A DNA stretch of 39,261 nucleotides from Kiloniellaceae bacterium (GTDB lineage: Bacteria; Pseudomonadota; Alphaproteobacteria; Kiloniellales; Kiloniellaceae), in NCBI GenBank assembly GCA_009377535.1, contig WHTV01000030.1:1-39261 (forward strand), in the 5' to 3' direction. Below, in pieces: positions 1-7,595 of the stretch (positions are counted from its first letter, which is position 1; every line of letters starts with the position of its first letter). The notes beneath the pieces are model-generated. The model did no database searches, was not told where the DNA came from, and saw only the letters and a program-made list of their open reading frames with translations. A program made the translations under genes and the position numbers.

Positions 1-572
1 CATAAAGCGCCCGGGCGGCCTGCAGGTTGATCTTGATGTTGCGCAGAGAGCGCGCTTCGGCCGTCGTGTGGAAGCGGGCGATGGCGTCCGCCAGCGCGGT
101 CATGATCGCGGGCGTCAGCTTGCCGGCTTCCGCGAGGACGCTCAGCAGGCAGTCCTGATCGAAGCGCTGCATGACCAGCACCCATTCGACCGCCTCGCCC
201 GCACCGCCGAGGTGCAACTGCCCGCCGCTCTGCGTCACGGGAACGACGTCGAGGTAGAGCTCCGGCGCGTTGCGGTGGTTGATTTCCCGCTCGCGCAGGC
301 AGGCGCTGCGGCGCTTCTCCAAAGTCGAGAAATCCATGTAGGGATAGGCCACCGCGCGCTTCACCTTGTAGGCGCGCGCACCGGCCAGGAAGACGATGGC
401 GCCGTGGGTGTCGATGCGCTCGACCTCGACTTTGCCGCCGTAGGTCGCCGCATCGCCGAGCAGGCGCAGCGCCGCCGCTTGCTCCGCGTCCCCTGGTCCG
501 GCGGGGCCCGGCTGCCGTTCTGATGGTGCCTTGTCCGGCAAGGCGGCTTCCTTCCTGCCTGCTGTCGCCATT
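1..572 (-). CDS. APH/AAA bifunctional family protein (N-terminal part, runs off left edge)
   Basis: Minus-strand frame open from an ATG at 570-572 to the window edge, about 190 codons, 3' end missing. The visible part resembles the N-terminal aminoglycoside-phosphotransferase-like half of the alphaproteobacterial family that joins an APH-type kinase fold to a C-terminal P-loop ATPase (COG2187/COG0645 type). Diagnostic stretches are the strand with the presumed nucleotide-binding lysine (AGARAYKVKRAV), then YPYMDFSTLEKRR, REREINHRNAPELYLDVVPV and WVLVMQRFDQDCLL. The P-loop half would lie beyond the edge. Substrate is unknown for the family and there is no reason to infer antibiotic resistance. 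It is divergent from the OsmC gene across a 142-bp gap. Confidence 0.7.
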
Positions 573-714
573 ACGAAGGGGATGCTAGCATCGCAACGCC
601 GCGTTGCATTGAGTTGGCTCAAGGCGGCTCGCGACCGCGGCGGCTTGATTTCTGCCGGCCGCGCCCGCAGTCTTCCTTGGTGGGATCAACGTTCTCTGCG
701 CTAGGAAGTTCATC

Positions 715-1215
715 ATGGATGCAACTGACTTGAAGACCATGCAGGCACCGATCAAGGCGCGTTACCGGGACGAACCGGGCGCCGCCGTGGTCACCTTGAA
801 AGCCGAAGGCACGATCGGCGAAGGGCTCAGTTGCTCGGTGCAAACCGGCCGCGCCCTCGTCGAGGCCGGGCTGCATCCGGCGACCGGCGGGTCCGGCCTG
901 CAGGCCTGCTCCGGCGACATGCTGCTGGAGGCGCTGGTCGCCTGCGCGGGTGTTACGCTGAACGCGGTGGCGACGGCGCTCGATCTGAGAGTCCGCGCCG
1001 CCAAGGTCAAGGCGGAGGGCGATCTCGACTTCAGGGGTACACTGGGCGTCGACAAGGAAGCACCTGTCGGCTTTCGCGACATCCGCCTCACCTTCGACAT
1101 CGACGGCGACCTCTCAGAGGAGGAGACGGCGACCCTGCTGAAGCTGACGGAGCGCTACTGCGTCGTCTACCAGACCCTGAAGGCCGCCCCGCCGATCACG
1201 GTGACGGCGCGCTAA
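715..1215 (+). CDS. OsmC/Ohr family peroxidase-like protein
   Basis: 166 residues, within the usual size of cytoplasmic OsmC-fold thiol proteins that reduce organic hydroperoxides. The two family cysteines are visible: C77 in LVACAGVTLNAV, the peroxidatic position at the start of the long helix, and C149 in ERYCVVYQTL, the resolving position. AGGAAG lies 6 bases before the ATG and supports this start. It is convergent with the peroxiredoxin gene and the two stop codons interlock, so two peroxide-defence genes share one 3' boundary. The family call is strong, but the substrate (organic peroxide or another electrophile) cannot be read from the sequence. No thiol-based repressor gene lies next to it. 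Confidence 0.85.
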   Translation: MDATDLKTMQAPIKARYRDEPGAAVVTLKAEGTIGEGLSCSVQTGRALVEAGLHPATGGSGLQACSGDMLLEALVACAGVTLNAVATALDLRVRAAKVKAEGDLDFRGTLGVDKEAPVGFRDIRLTFDIDGDLSEEETATLLKLTERYCVVYQTLKAAPPITVTAR

Positions 1216-1760
1216 CCGGCGGCGGCGACCGCGGCTTCCTCGTCGAGATGGTCGAGCAGGGTGATGGCATCGCTGACGGCGAAGGGGTCCTCGCCGCCGT
1301 CGCGGTCTTCAACGAAGATTCTGGCGATGACGCCGTCGCGCACCACCATCGAATAGCGCCAGGAGCGCTGACCGAAGCCGAGGCGGCTCTTGTCCACCAG
1401 CATTCCCATGGCGCGGGTGAAGTCGCCGTTGCCGTCCGGCAACAGGGTCACTTCGTCCTCGACGCCCTGGTCGCGCGCCCAGGCGTTCATCACGAAGGCG
1501 TCGTTGACGGCGATACAGAAGATCTCGTCGATCCCCATTCGCTTGATGTTGCGGGCGAGGGCGACGTAACCGGGCAGATGGCGGCCCGAGCAGGCAGAGG
1601 AAAAGGCGCCCGGCACCGCGAAGACCACCACCGTGCGTCCCTGGAAGAGTTCCGCGGAGGACTTCTCCAGCCACTGACCGTCGCAGCGCAGTCGAAAGGT
1701 CACCTCGGGCACCTTGTCGCCGCGCCCCCGCATCGCTGGCAGGGTGTTCCGCTTTGCCAT
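1212..1760 (-). CDS. Peroxiredoxin, Prx5 (AhpE/PrxV-like, redoxin) family
   Basis: 182 residues from the ATG at 1758-1760 (MAKRNT). An upstream in-frame extension exists but would overlap the neighbouring gene. The active-site loop reads PGAFSSACSGRHLPGY with peroxidatic C57, matching the Prx5 pattern PGAFTPxCS. Downstream, EIFCIAVNDAFVMNAWA and the GMLVDKSRLGFGQRSWRYSMVV segment are typical of the family. It would reduce hydroperoxides using glutathione/glutaredoxin or thioredoxin. No fused glutaredoxin domain is present. Its TAG stop (1212-1214) interlocks with the TAA (1213-1215) of the convergent OsmC gene, so the two messages must overlap at their 3' ends. Confidence 0.9.
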   Translation of the reverse strand: MAKRNTLPAMRGRGDKVPEVTFRLRCDGQWLEKSSAELFQGRTVVVFAVPGAFSSACSGRHLPGYVALARNIKRMGIDEIFCIAVNDAFVMNAWARDQGVEDEVTLLPDGNGDFTRAMGMLVDKSRLGFGQRSWRYSMVVRDGVIARIFVEDRDGGEDPFAVSDAITLLDHLDEEAAVAAAG

Positions 1761-1777
1761 GACGTCCACCCTCGGAT

Positions 1778-2881
1778 CTAGTGAAGCGTCGGGGCGCCGG
1801 TCGTAAGCACCGGCTGCCATTCGGTTTCGCCCGGCACCTCTTGCTGCCGTGCGCTTTCCTTGCGCGCCGGCGCGCTGGCCGCGGCGAGCGCTGCCAGGTC
1901 CCAATCGCGCAGCGGCAACGCCTGCTCCATTGCCAGCAGGGTGCGGGCTAGGCCGCGCGCCGGGTTGAGAGAGAGCCGCAGTACAGCCCGCGGCAGCCAG
2001 TCGCCGAGGGCGGCCTCGGCCGGCTCCACGATATCGCGTTGCAGCCAGGCGACGGCCTCCAGCAGGCGTGCCTCGTCCGGCGACAGGCCGGGGCAGGCCG
2101 GGCAGCGCACATCGACCGGCCGGGTGGCGGCGAGCGTCGTATTGCGCAGCAGGGCGTGCAGGCTGAGACCGGCATCGTCGCCACCGCGGCGGTCGCCCCA
2201 GAGCGTGCCGGAGGCGTTGAACTGTCGCTCGAAATGATCACGCGCGGCGGCCAGCGGATCTTCCTGTTGCTTGAAAGCGACGACCCAGAGCCTGAGGCCG
2301 CGGATCAGGCCTTCCTCGGCCGGTCGCAGGTCCGCCGCCGATCTGGCGGAGGGCAGCGGCTGGGACTTCTCGGATCCATCCTCCAGGGCCAGCCCCTGCC
2401 GGTGCGGCGCCTCATAGGGAATCACCTGGCCGGCTTCGCGCAGGCTGCGGGCGAACTGGCCGGCCGCCGCCAGAAAGACGCTGCGTCCCTGCGGCAACAG
2501 GCACCATTCGCTGAGCGCCCTGGCCTGGGCGGTCTCGCCCTGCTGCAAGGCCGCCAGGGTCGAGAGCAGGGCCTCCTCGGTGGCGTTGATCCGGTCGTCG
2601 TCGACCAGCGAGATCGCCTGCGGCAGACGTGCCGCGCAGACCAGGCTGTCGGCCAGGCGGGTGAAGGCGGCGAGGGTCGCCTCCAGGCGTGCAAGGCCGA
2701 GGGCGCGGGAGAACTCCGGCGCGAGAGCGGCCGCGCGCGCTTCCTGGGGCAACTGGCAGGCGGTGTAGCGACGCAGCGCCCAGATCACCAGGATCTCGGG
2801 GAAAGCCAGGTTGGCCACGCTGCGCGGGGCGGTACCACGGCCGAGCGGCAGGGCAGGGAAGGCAGACAGGGTAGAATCCAT
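1778..2881 (-). CDS. Unrecognised 367-residue protein with a CxxC motif
   Basis: I do not recognise this family. The start chosen is the ATG at 2879-2881 (MDSTLSAF); the frame stays open for 31 more codons upstream, but that extension looks like leader sequence. The product is alanine- and leucine-rich, looks largely helical and soluble, and has no clear signal peptide or membrane segment. One conspicuous motif, VRCPACPGLSPDEARLLEAVAWLQ at about residue 280, contains a CPxC pair that could bind metal or be redox-active. Codon use and GC content match the neighbours, so it is probably a real gene. It lies 17 bases upstream of the peroxiredoxin start on the same strand, so the two may be cotranscribed and the protein may have a redox role; that is inference only. 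Confidence 0.6.
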   Translation of the reverse strand: MDSTLSAFPALPLGRGTAPRSVANLAFPEILVIWALRRYTACQLPQEARAAALAPEFSRALGLARLEATLAAFTRLADSLVCAARLPQAISLVDDDRINATEEALLSTLAALQQGETAQARALSEWCLLPQGRSVFLAAAGQFARSLREAGQVIPYEAPHRQGLALEDGSEKSQPLPSARSAADLRPAEEGLIRGLRLWVVAFKQQEDPLAAARDHFERQFNASGTLWGDRRGGDDAGLSLHALLRNTTLAATRPVDVRCPACPGLSPDEARLLEAVAWLQRDIVEPAEAALGDWLPRAVLRLSLNPARGLARTLLAMEQALPLRDWDLAALAAASAPARKESARQQEVPGETEWQPVLTTGAPTLH

Positions 2882-2989
2882 TGCAACGGCATCCTCGGGG
2901 AGGGGGCAGATGCAAATGAGAATGACTCGCAATATCGCCGGGGTCAAGGCCGAGGTCCGCCGGCGCGGCGTCAAACTTGAGGCGGGTGC

Positions 2990-3781
2990 TCAGGCGCCGG
3001 TGAAGCGGGCCGGGCGTTTCTCGATGAAGGCGCGGACGCCCTCCTGCCCGTCGGGGCTGGCCCCGGCGGCAGCGATGGCCTGGGCCTCCAGCTCCATCTG
3101 GGTTTCCAGGCTTCCGCTGGCCGCGCTCTGCAGTAGGGCCTTCACGCCGGCGTAGGCACCGGTCGGACCCGTGGCCAGCTCGCCGGCCAGGGTGCGGGCC
3201 TCCGCCGCCAGGTCCGCCGCCGGCACCACACGGTTGATCAGGCCCCAGTCGTGGGCTTCGGCAGCGGAGAGCACGCGGTTGGTGAGGTAGAGCTCCATGG
3301 CCCGGCGTGCTCCTACCAGGCGGCTGAGGTAGTGAGTCGAACTGCCGTCCGGGGTCAGGCCGATGCGCGTGTAGGCGCTGGTGAAAGTGGCGCCTTCGGC
3401 CGCCAGGGCGAGGTCGCAGCAGGTGACGAGGCTGAAGCCGGCGCCGGCGGCAACCCCGTTCACCGCTGCGATCAGCGGTGGCCGCATGCGCGCGAAGCGC
3501 GACACCGCGGCATGCAGGTAGGTCGTCATCTCTTTCACCAGCACCTCGATGTCGTCGAGCCGCGCTGCGAAGGCGGAAACGTCGCCGCCAGCGCAGAAGG
3601 CCTGATCGCCGCTGCCGGTTATGACGGCCGCGCGCACGCCGCGGTCGCTGCTGCAGCGATTGGCTACGTCGCAGAGCTCGCGGGCCATCGCCGGATCGAG
3701 GGCGTTGAATCGCTCCGGCCGCTTTAAGATGATCCAGGCGACGGCTTCGCGGACGTCATAGTCGAGCGTGGTGTAGATCAT
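2990..3781 (-). CDS. Enoyl-CoA hydratase/isomerase (crotonase) family, PaaG-like
   Basis: 263 residues, full length for a crotonase-fold acyl-CoA enzyme. Landmarks: RPERFNALD near residue 22, the oxyanion-hole strand AFCAGGDVSAF at 61-71, and PPLIAAVNGVAAGAGFSLVTCCDLALAA at 101-128, which carries the second oxyanion glycine. Neither hydratase glutamate is obvious: the first position reads GAGFSLV and the PEI/LG position reads SAYTRIGL. The loop instead has TPDGSST with D145, as in PaaG and other isomerase-type members (PDSGGT). An isomerase or epoxyacyl-CoA isomerase role is therefore more likely than classical hydration. No other phenylacetate or beta-oxidation gene lies nearby, so the pathway is open. 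An ATG at 3779-3781 gives the start. Confidence 0.85.
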   Translation of the reverse strand: MIYTTLDYDVREAVAWIILKRPERFNALDPAMARELCDVANRCSSDRGVRAAVITGSGDQAFCAGGDVSAFAARLDDIEVLVKEMTTYLHAAVSRFARMRPPLIAAVNGVAAGAGFSLVTCCDLALAAEGATFTSAYTRIGLTPDGSSTHYLSRLVGARRAMELYLTNRVLSAAEAHDWGLINRVVPAADLAAEARTLAGELATGPTGAYAGVKALLQSAASGSLETQMELEAQAIAAAGASPDGQEGVRAFIEKRPARFTGA

Positions 3782-3890
3782 GGAACCCTCCGCCTCTGCT
3801 GCCTTGGAAGATTTCTTCTACCGCGAAGCGGACGGCGGGCGATATCGCGGAGTTGCGATCGCCAGGCTGCGATCGCTAGGCCCTGAAAAG

Positions 3891-3920
3891 CTGATGGCGG
3901 GGCCAGGGCCCCGCCATCAG
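3891..3920 (-). terminator. Intrinsic terminator of the Gly/Asn-repeat protein gene
   Basis: Perfect 12-bp inverted repeat (CTGATGGCGGGG / CCCCGCCATCAG) with a 6-base loop. It begins 40 bases beyond the stop codon of the minus-strand gene 3960-4679. Read on the minus strand, the stem is followed by CTTTTC, a short U tract. No other gene end fits it. Confidence 0.7.
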
Positions 3921-3959
3921 CGAGCGGTCCCGGCGCGCGGCCGGGATCGTCCGGTCCTG

Positions 3960-4679
3960 CTACTGTGCGGCGGTCTCGCCGATCAGGTCGTCGGCTGCCG
4001 CGGCGATCTCGTTTTCCCCTTCAACGGAATCTTCGCCGGAGTTCTCCTCGGCCAGATCCTCGCCCTCAGACTCGTCTTCGGACGTCTCGGAGGTGCGGGC
4101 GGTCTCCGCCTTCGCGGCCACGTCTGCTTCCTCCTCAGGCGTCGACTCGATGCCCATGTTCTGGTTCACCGCGGCGACGACATCAGCTGTGATCTCCTTA
4201 TTGGCCGCGTCGGCCAGAGCCTGTGCGGCGGTCTCCACGTCGCCGCTTTCCATGGCCGCCGCATAGGCGCCGAGCTTGCCGACCTGCGAGTTCGGTGCTG
4301 CATTGGCCCGAGCTGTCGCGGAGGCATGGCTGGCGTTCAAGCTGCCGAGATTGTTCTTCGCAGTGCCGAGGTCACCCTCCTCAGTGCCGCGCTCGGATTT
4401 GTTGTGGCCGGGGGCCGAGGCGCTCTTGCTGGCGGCGTCGCTGCTGGCGCCCTTATTGCCGCCGCCATTGCCCCCGCCGTTGCCACCACCATTACCACCG
4501 CCGTTGCCACCGCCATTGCCACCGCCGTTGCCGCCACCATTACCGCCCTTCGCGAGAGCGGAGCCTGCGCCTAGCTCGAAATCACCGAGGAAACCGGCGG
4601 GCGCCCCGGTAAGAGCCGCAGCAACGACAGCCGCCACGAGCAATTTACCGGTTCGGTTTGCCATCTTGAATTTGATCAT
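3960..4679 (-). CDS. Exported acidic protein with a (GGGN)n repeat, paralogue of the 4900-5445 gene
   Basis: 239 residues from the ATG at 4677-4679, preceded by AGGGAG at good spacing. Residues 1 to about 43 look like a Sec signal (KFKMANRTGKLL, hydrophobic core, then ALA). Next is a run of GGN plus seven GGGN units (residues 45-75), then a linker with GSLNASHASATARANAAPNS. A short alanine-rich helical module follows (residues 139-177: YAAAMESGDVETAAQALADA...). The tail is strongly acidic (EEE, EDESEGEDLAEENSGEDSVEGE). The helical module is shared with the next upstream gene (17 of 39 positions identical by eye). Function unknown. The layout suggests an exported, flexible, possibly calcium- or surface-binding protein, but no enzyme or known anchor motif is seen. 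It has its own promoter-like -10 box and terminator. Confidence 0.75.
   Translation of the reverse strand: MIKFKMANRTGKLLVAAVVAAALTGAPAGFLGDFELGAGSALAKGGNGGGNGGGNGGGNGGGNGGGNGGGNGGGNKGASSDAASKSASAPGHNKSERGTEEGDLGTAKNNLGSLNASHASATARANAAPNSQVGKLGAYAAAMESGDVETAAQALADAANKEITADVVAAVNQNMGIESTPEEEADVAAKAETARTSETSEDESEGEDLAEENSGEDSVEGENEIAAAADDLIGETAAQ
4457..4549. repeat. 12-bp tandem repeat encoding GGGN units
   Basis: About 93 bp of near-identical 12-bp units (variants of CCACCGCCATTG on the + strand) inside the 3960-4679 gene, encoding GGN followed by seven GGGN units. Third positions differ between units, suggesting selection for the peptide rather than a very recent expansion. Such a tract can change length by slippage without breaking frame. 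Confidence 0.85.
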
Positions 4680-4707
4680 CGCACCACTCCCTGACTTTCT
4701 AGGATTC

Positions 4708-4713
4708 ATTATA
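4708..4713 (-). promoter_or_regulatory. TATAAT -10 box before the GGGN-repeat gene
   Basis: A perfect TATAAT on the minus strand (ATTATA on +), 28 bases before the ATG and just ahead of the AGGGAG ribosome-binding site. No good -35 hexamer is found 16-18 bases upstream, so an activator or alternative sigma factor may be used, or the match may be chance in this AT-richer gap. Confidence 0.35.
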
Positions 4714-4830
4714 AGAGCAGCCAGTCCAACGAACGGGCCGATCAAGCACGGGCAACTTTGTCACGTCGACATTAAACCCCTCCTAACAATCAGTCCAATT
4801 CGCTTCAAATCCAAGCGGTGGCAAAATAAG

Positions 4831-4857
4831 GGCGGCGGAGCTTGCCGCTCCGCCGCC
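4831..4857 (-). terminator. Intrinsic terminator of the 4900-5445 gene
   Basis: Perfect 11-bp stem (GGCGGCGGAGC / GCTCCGCCGCC) with a 5-base loop, 43 bases beyond the stop of the minus-strand gene. It is followed on the minus strand by CTTATTTTGCC, a U-rich tract. It separates the transcripts of the two paralogous exported proteins, so they are probably transcribed independently. Confidence 0.75.
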
Positions 4858-4899
4858 TGTGCTCGCCTGTAGGGCGCCGCAGCGTCATGCAAAGCCGAC

Positions 4900-5445
4900 T
4901 CAATACGGCAACCCCTCTTTTTCCTCGGCATTTGCCGCTGCGACGATCTGTGAGGACCTCAGCGAGGTCTGCACGTCCAGTTCCTCGTTCACGTGCTCGA
5001 CCAGTTCCGGGGTGATGGGTTCCCCAGTCGCGTCCGCGAGAGCTTCTGCAGCAGCGTCGAGGTCGTCGCGCTCGGCAGCTTCGGCGTAGTACTGGAACTG
5101 TGTGCTGCCGGTGTCCACCGCCGCCAAGTTGGGGGTGCCCACTTCGGCGTCGGGATCGCCGACGAACTCTGAGGCTTCGCCATTCGGGGCCTCTTCACCC
5201 GTGGCGCTCGCCGCTGCCTCTGAATCGTCGCTCTCGACATCGGAGGACTCGGCAGACTCTGCGCCCTCGGCGTCACTGTCGTCATCGCTTTGCGCGACGG
5301 TGGCATCGTCTGTCGTCTGCGCCACTGCGCTGTTCGGCGCGGTGGCAATACCGCCGAAGCCGATCGGCGCCGCTGCCATTCCGGCAGCCAGCACCGCGGC
5401 CAATGTGAACCGCGAAGTAGTTATGAACCATTCGTTCCTGGTCAT
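4900..5445 (-). CDS. Exported acidic protein, paralogue of the GGGN-repeat protein
   Basis: 181 residues. Residues 1 to about 42 form a probable Sec signal peptide ending in SAVA. Then comes an Asp/Ser/Glu-rich low-complexity region (SDDDSDAEGAESAESSDVESDDSE), which should be disordered and strongly negative. A helical module at residues 120-158 (YAEAAERDDLDAAAEALADA...) aligns without gaps to residues 139-177 of the 3960-4679 product, with 17 of 39 positions identical. AAAGGAAA precedes the ATG. There is no lipobox, membrane anchor or catalytic motif. The pair looks like a tandem duplication in which the low-complexity part diverged (acidic Ser/Asp here, Gly/Asn there) while the helical module was kept. 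Function unknown. Confidence 0.75.
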   Translation of the reverse strand: MTRNEWFITTSRFTLAAVLAAGMAAAPIGFGGIATAPNSAVAQTTDDATVAQSDDDSDAEGAESAESSDVESDDSEAAASATGEEAPNGEASEFVGDPDAEVGTPNLAAVDTGSTQFQYYAEAAERDDLDAAAEALADATGEPITPELVEHVNEELDVQTSLRSSQIVAAANAEEKEGLPY

Positions 5446-5572
5446 CTGACTTTCCTTTCAGCTGTTGTGCCATGTCTCACGATTGGCTGAATTTCCGGGA
5501 AGCGGATGACGGCAAGGCTGGTTCCTCGCAAGCCTGCAGAATGCGCCGCCTACCATGGAACGTCGGTCGTTT

Positions 5573-5599
5573 CTGGCAAGCGAATCTGGCAAGCGAATC
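5573..5599. repeat. 13-bp tandem direct repeat
   Basis: Two exact copies of the 13-bp unit CTGGCAAGCGAAT at 5573-5585 and 5586-5598 in the 270-bp gap between the exported acidic protein gene and the EamA permease gene. No gene or recognised site is seen in the rest of this gap. Confidence 0.6.
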
Positions 5600-5715
5600 C
5601 GCCATCTGCTTCTGGCCGGCCAACGGGACCTCCCTTGCAGAGGTTCCAGGAAATGTAGTGCGTTGTATTGTCGCAGAATCACGGTGCGTGACTTTTGCGG
5701 CCAACGAGAAGGCCT

Positions 5716-6636
5716 CTAGATCACCGGCCCGCTGGTGCTCGGCGGTGCGGCCGGCGGCGCCGGCGGCCGTCCGCGCTGGCTTTCGTATCTCAGGCTGATG
5801 TAGTTGCCGCAGAAGATGACGAGGGCGCCCAGCAGGATCTCCGGTTCGAAGGCTTCTGCGTAGAGCAGGAATCCTACCGCGGCGACGAGCGGCAGGCGCA
5901 GGAATTCCAGCGGCATGATGAAGGTGGCGTCGGCCTCGGCGAGAGCGGAGGTCAGGCAGTAGTGCGCCGAGAGCCCGGTGACCGCCATCAGCAACAGCCA
6001 GGGCGCCTGTTCCAGCACCATCGGCTGCCACACGAAGACCGAGGCGACGGCGCCGAAGGCCGACTGCATCAGCACCATGTAGAAGATGATGGTCAGCGCC
6101 GTCTCGTTCCGGGTCAGCCACTTCGTGGCCACGCCGGTCGCGCCGAAGAAGAAGGCGCAGATCAGCATGATGAAGATGCCGTCGCTCACCTCGATGAAGC
6201 CGGGCCGCACGATCACCAGCACGCCGAGGAAGCCGAGGGCGAAGGCCGCAAGCCGACCGCGGTTCATGCGTTCTCCCAACAGCAGCACCGCCAGCATTCC
6301 GGCCCACAGCGGCGAGGTGAACTCGATGGCCGAGACCGTCGCCAGCGGCAGCAGGGCAATGCCGAAAATCCAGAACACCTGGCCGGCGAAGTGGATGACG
6401 TTGCGCAGCAGGTGGCCCGGCAGGTACTGACGGCGGATCTGGCTCCAGCCGCCGCGCCCGTTGCGGCTGATGATCGGCAGCAGGATCAGCACGCCGATGG
6501 CGCTGCGAATGAACAGCGTCTGGAAGGCGTGCATGTCGCCGGTCAGCTCGCGCACCGAAACCGTCATCACCGCGAAGGAAGTGAGGGCGCCGATCATCCA
6601 GGCGATTGCCTTGAAGAGGCTGGTGTTGGGCTGCAT
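5716..6636 (-). CDS. EamA/DMT-superfamily permease
   Basis: 306 residues with about ten hydrophobic segments arranged as two EamA repeats, the normal layout of drug/metabolite transporters in the inner membrane. Typical stretches are the first helix IAWMIGALTSFAVMTVSVREL, the FIRSAIGVLILL segment, and the helix-4/5 region ATVSAIEFTSPLWAGMLAVLLLGERMN, whose GER is a hallmark of the family. The second repeat has FIMPLEFLRLPLVAAVGFLLYAE, and the protein ends in a proline-rich cytosolic tail. Substrate cannot be predicted. It lies 129 bases downstream of udh on the same strand, so readthrough from the uronate arm is possible, but no terminator or promoter decides this. Confidence 0.88.
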   Translation of the reverse strand: MQPNTSLFKAIAWMIGALTSFAVMTVSVRELTGDMHAFQTLFIRSAIGVLILLPIISRNGRGGWSQIRRQYLPGHLLRNVIHFAGQVFWIFGIALLPLATVSAIEFTSPLWAGMLAVLLLGERMNRGRLAAFALGFLGVLVIVRPGFIEVSDGIFIMLICAFFFGATGVATKWLTRNETALTIIFYMVLMQSAFGAVASVFVWQPMVLEQAPWLLLMAVTGLSAHYCLTSALAEADATFIMPLEFLRLPLVAAVGFLLYAEAFEPEILLGALVIFCGNYISLRYESQRGRPPAPPAAPPSTSGPVI

Positions 6637-6764
6637 GGGGCGGGAGTCCAGGGAACGGCTGAACGGCGGAACGGCTCAAGGGGCAGGGCCGCACCATGCC
6701 ACGCGGCCGCCGCCGGAGGCCAGCGGAATAAGGCTGTCCGTCAGGCAGGGGAGCTATGCGCGGG

Positions 6765-7553
6765 TCAGTCCAGGCGCGCGATGGCGAAGCCGCCGCCGTG
6801 GTAGCGATTCACCGGCGCCTCGGAGGCAGGTTTGTCGCACTTGGCATCGATCATGGCGCGGAACTTCTCGGAGCTGTCCTTGGGACGCCAGCCGAGGAAG
6901 CCGGCGCTGCGGTTGTCCCACCACTGTTCCTCGTTGTCGGAGGCAGCGAAGACGGTGACGCAGCCGAGCTTGGGCGCGTTGAAGACCCGCCCGATAAGGG
7001 CGATCAGGTCGTCCTCGGAAAGCCAGGTCGCCATCATGCGGTGGTCCCTGGGCTCGGGAAAGCAGGAGCCGATGCGCACCACTGCCGTCTCGACGCCGTA
7101 CTTGTCGTAGTAGTAGCGCGCCAGCGCTTCGCCGAAGCACTTGGAAACGCCGTAGAGGCTGTCGGGACGCACCGGGTCGCTGGCGTCGATGCGCGTCTCG
7201 CGCTCGTAGAAGCCGATCGCATGGTTGGAGCTGGCGAAGAAAATGCGCTTTACGCCGCAGAGCCGGGCGCACTCGTAGATGTTGTAGGTTCCCTGGATGT
7301 TGGCCGGCAGGATCTTGTCCCAGCTGTCCTCTACCGAGATGCCGCCGAAGTGGACGATGCCGTCGCAGCCCGCTACCAGCCGCTTCACCTGAGCGAAGTC
7401 GGCAAGCTCGCAGGGAAGAATCTCCTCATGGGCGGCCGCCTTGCCGAGGTCGGCGATGTCCGAGAGGCGCAGGATCTCCGCCAGGTCCGTGAGGCGGCGG
7501 CGCGCCAGTGTCCCTAGGCCGCCCGCCGCACCGGTGATCAGGAGTCGCTTCAT
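6765..7553 (-). CDS. udh: Uronate dehydrogenase
   Basis: 262-residue short-chain dehydrogenase-fold enzyme that oxidises D-galacturonate or D-glucuronate with NAD+ to the aldaro-1,5-lactone (EC 1.1.1.203). The nucleotide-binding TGAAGGLG is at residues 7-14, and the catalytic YxxxK is Y134/K138 in SLYGVSKCFGE. Long stretches match my memory of the Agrobacterium enzyme: GCDGIVHFGGISVE, FASSNHAIGFY, VRIGSCFPEP, and WWDNRSAGFLGWRPKD. The ATG at 7551-7553 has GGAGAG 7 bases upstream; an upstream in-frame start (7568) lacks such a site. It follows dctM by 42 bases and is the last gene of the dctPQM-udh arm, coupling uptake to the first oxidation. Confidence 0.92.
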   Translation of the reverse strand: MKRLLITGAAGGLGTLARRRLTDLAEILRLSDIADLGKAAAHEEILPCELADFAQVKRLVAGCDGIVHFGGISVEDSWDKILPANIQGTYNIYECARLCGVKRIFFASSNHAIGFYERETRIDASDPVRPDSLYGVSKCFGEALARYYYDKYGVETAVVRIGSCFPEPRDHRMMATWLSEDDLIALIGRVFNAPKLGCVTVFAASDNEEQWWDNRSAGFLGWRPKDSSEKFRAMIDAKCDKPASEAPVNRYHGGGFAIARLD

Positions 7554-7595
7554 GGGGAATCTCTCCAACTGCTGCCAAGGGGAAACTGTAACGGA

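Noticed and set aside
831..1781. 316-codon plus-strand frame across OsmC and the peroxiredoxin
   Set aside because: Out of frame with OsmC and antisense to the peroxiredoxin; no domain.
4457..4549. CRISPR-like array
   Set aside because: Units are contiguous 12-bp codon repeats without spacers and encode GGGN in a real frame.
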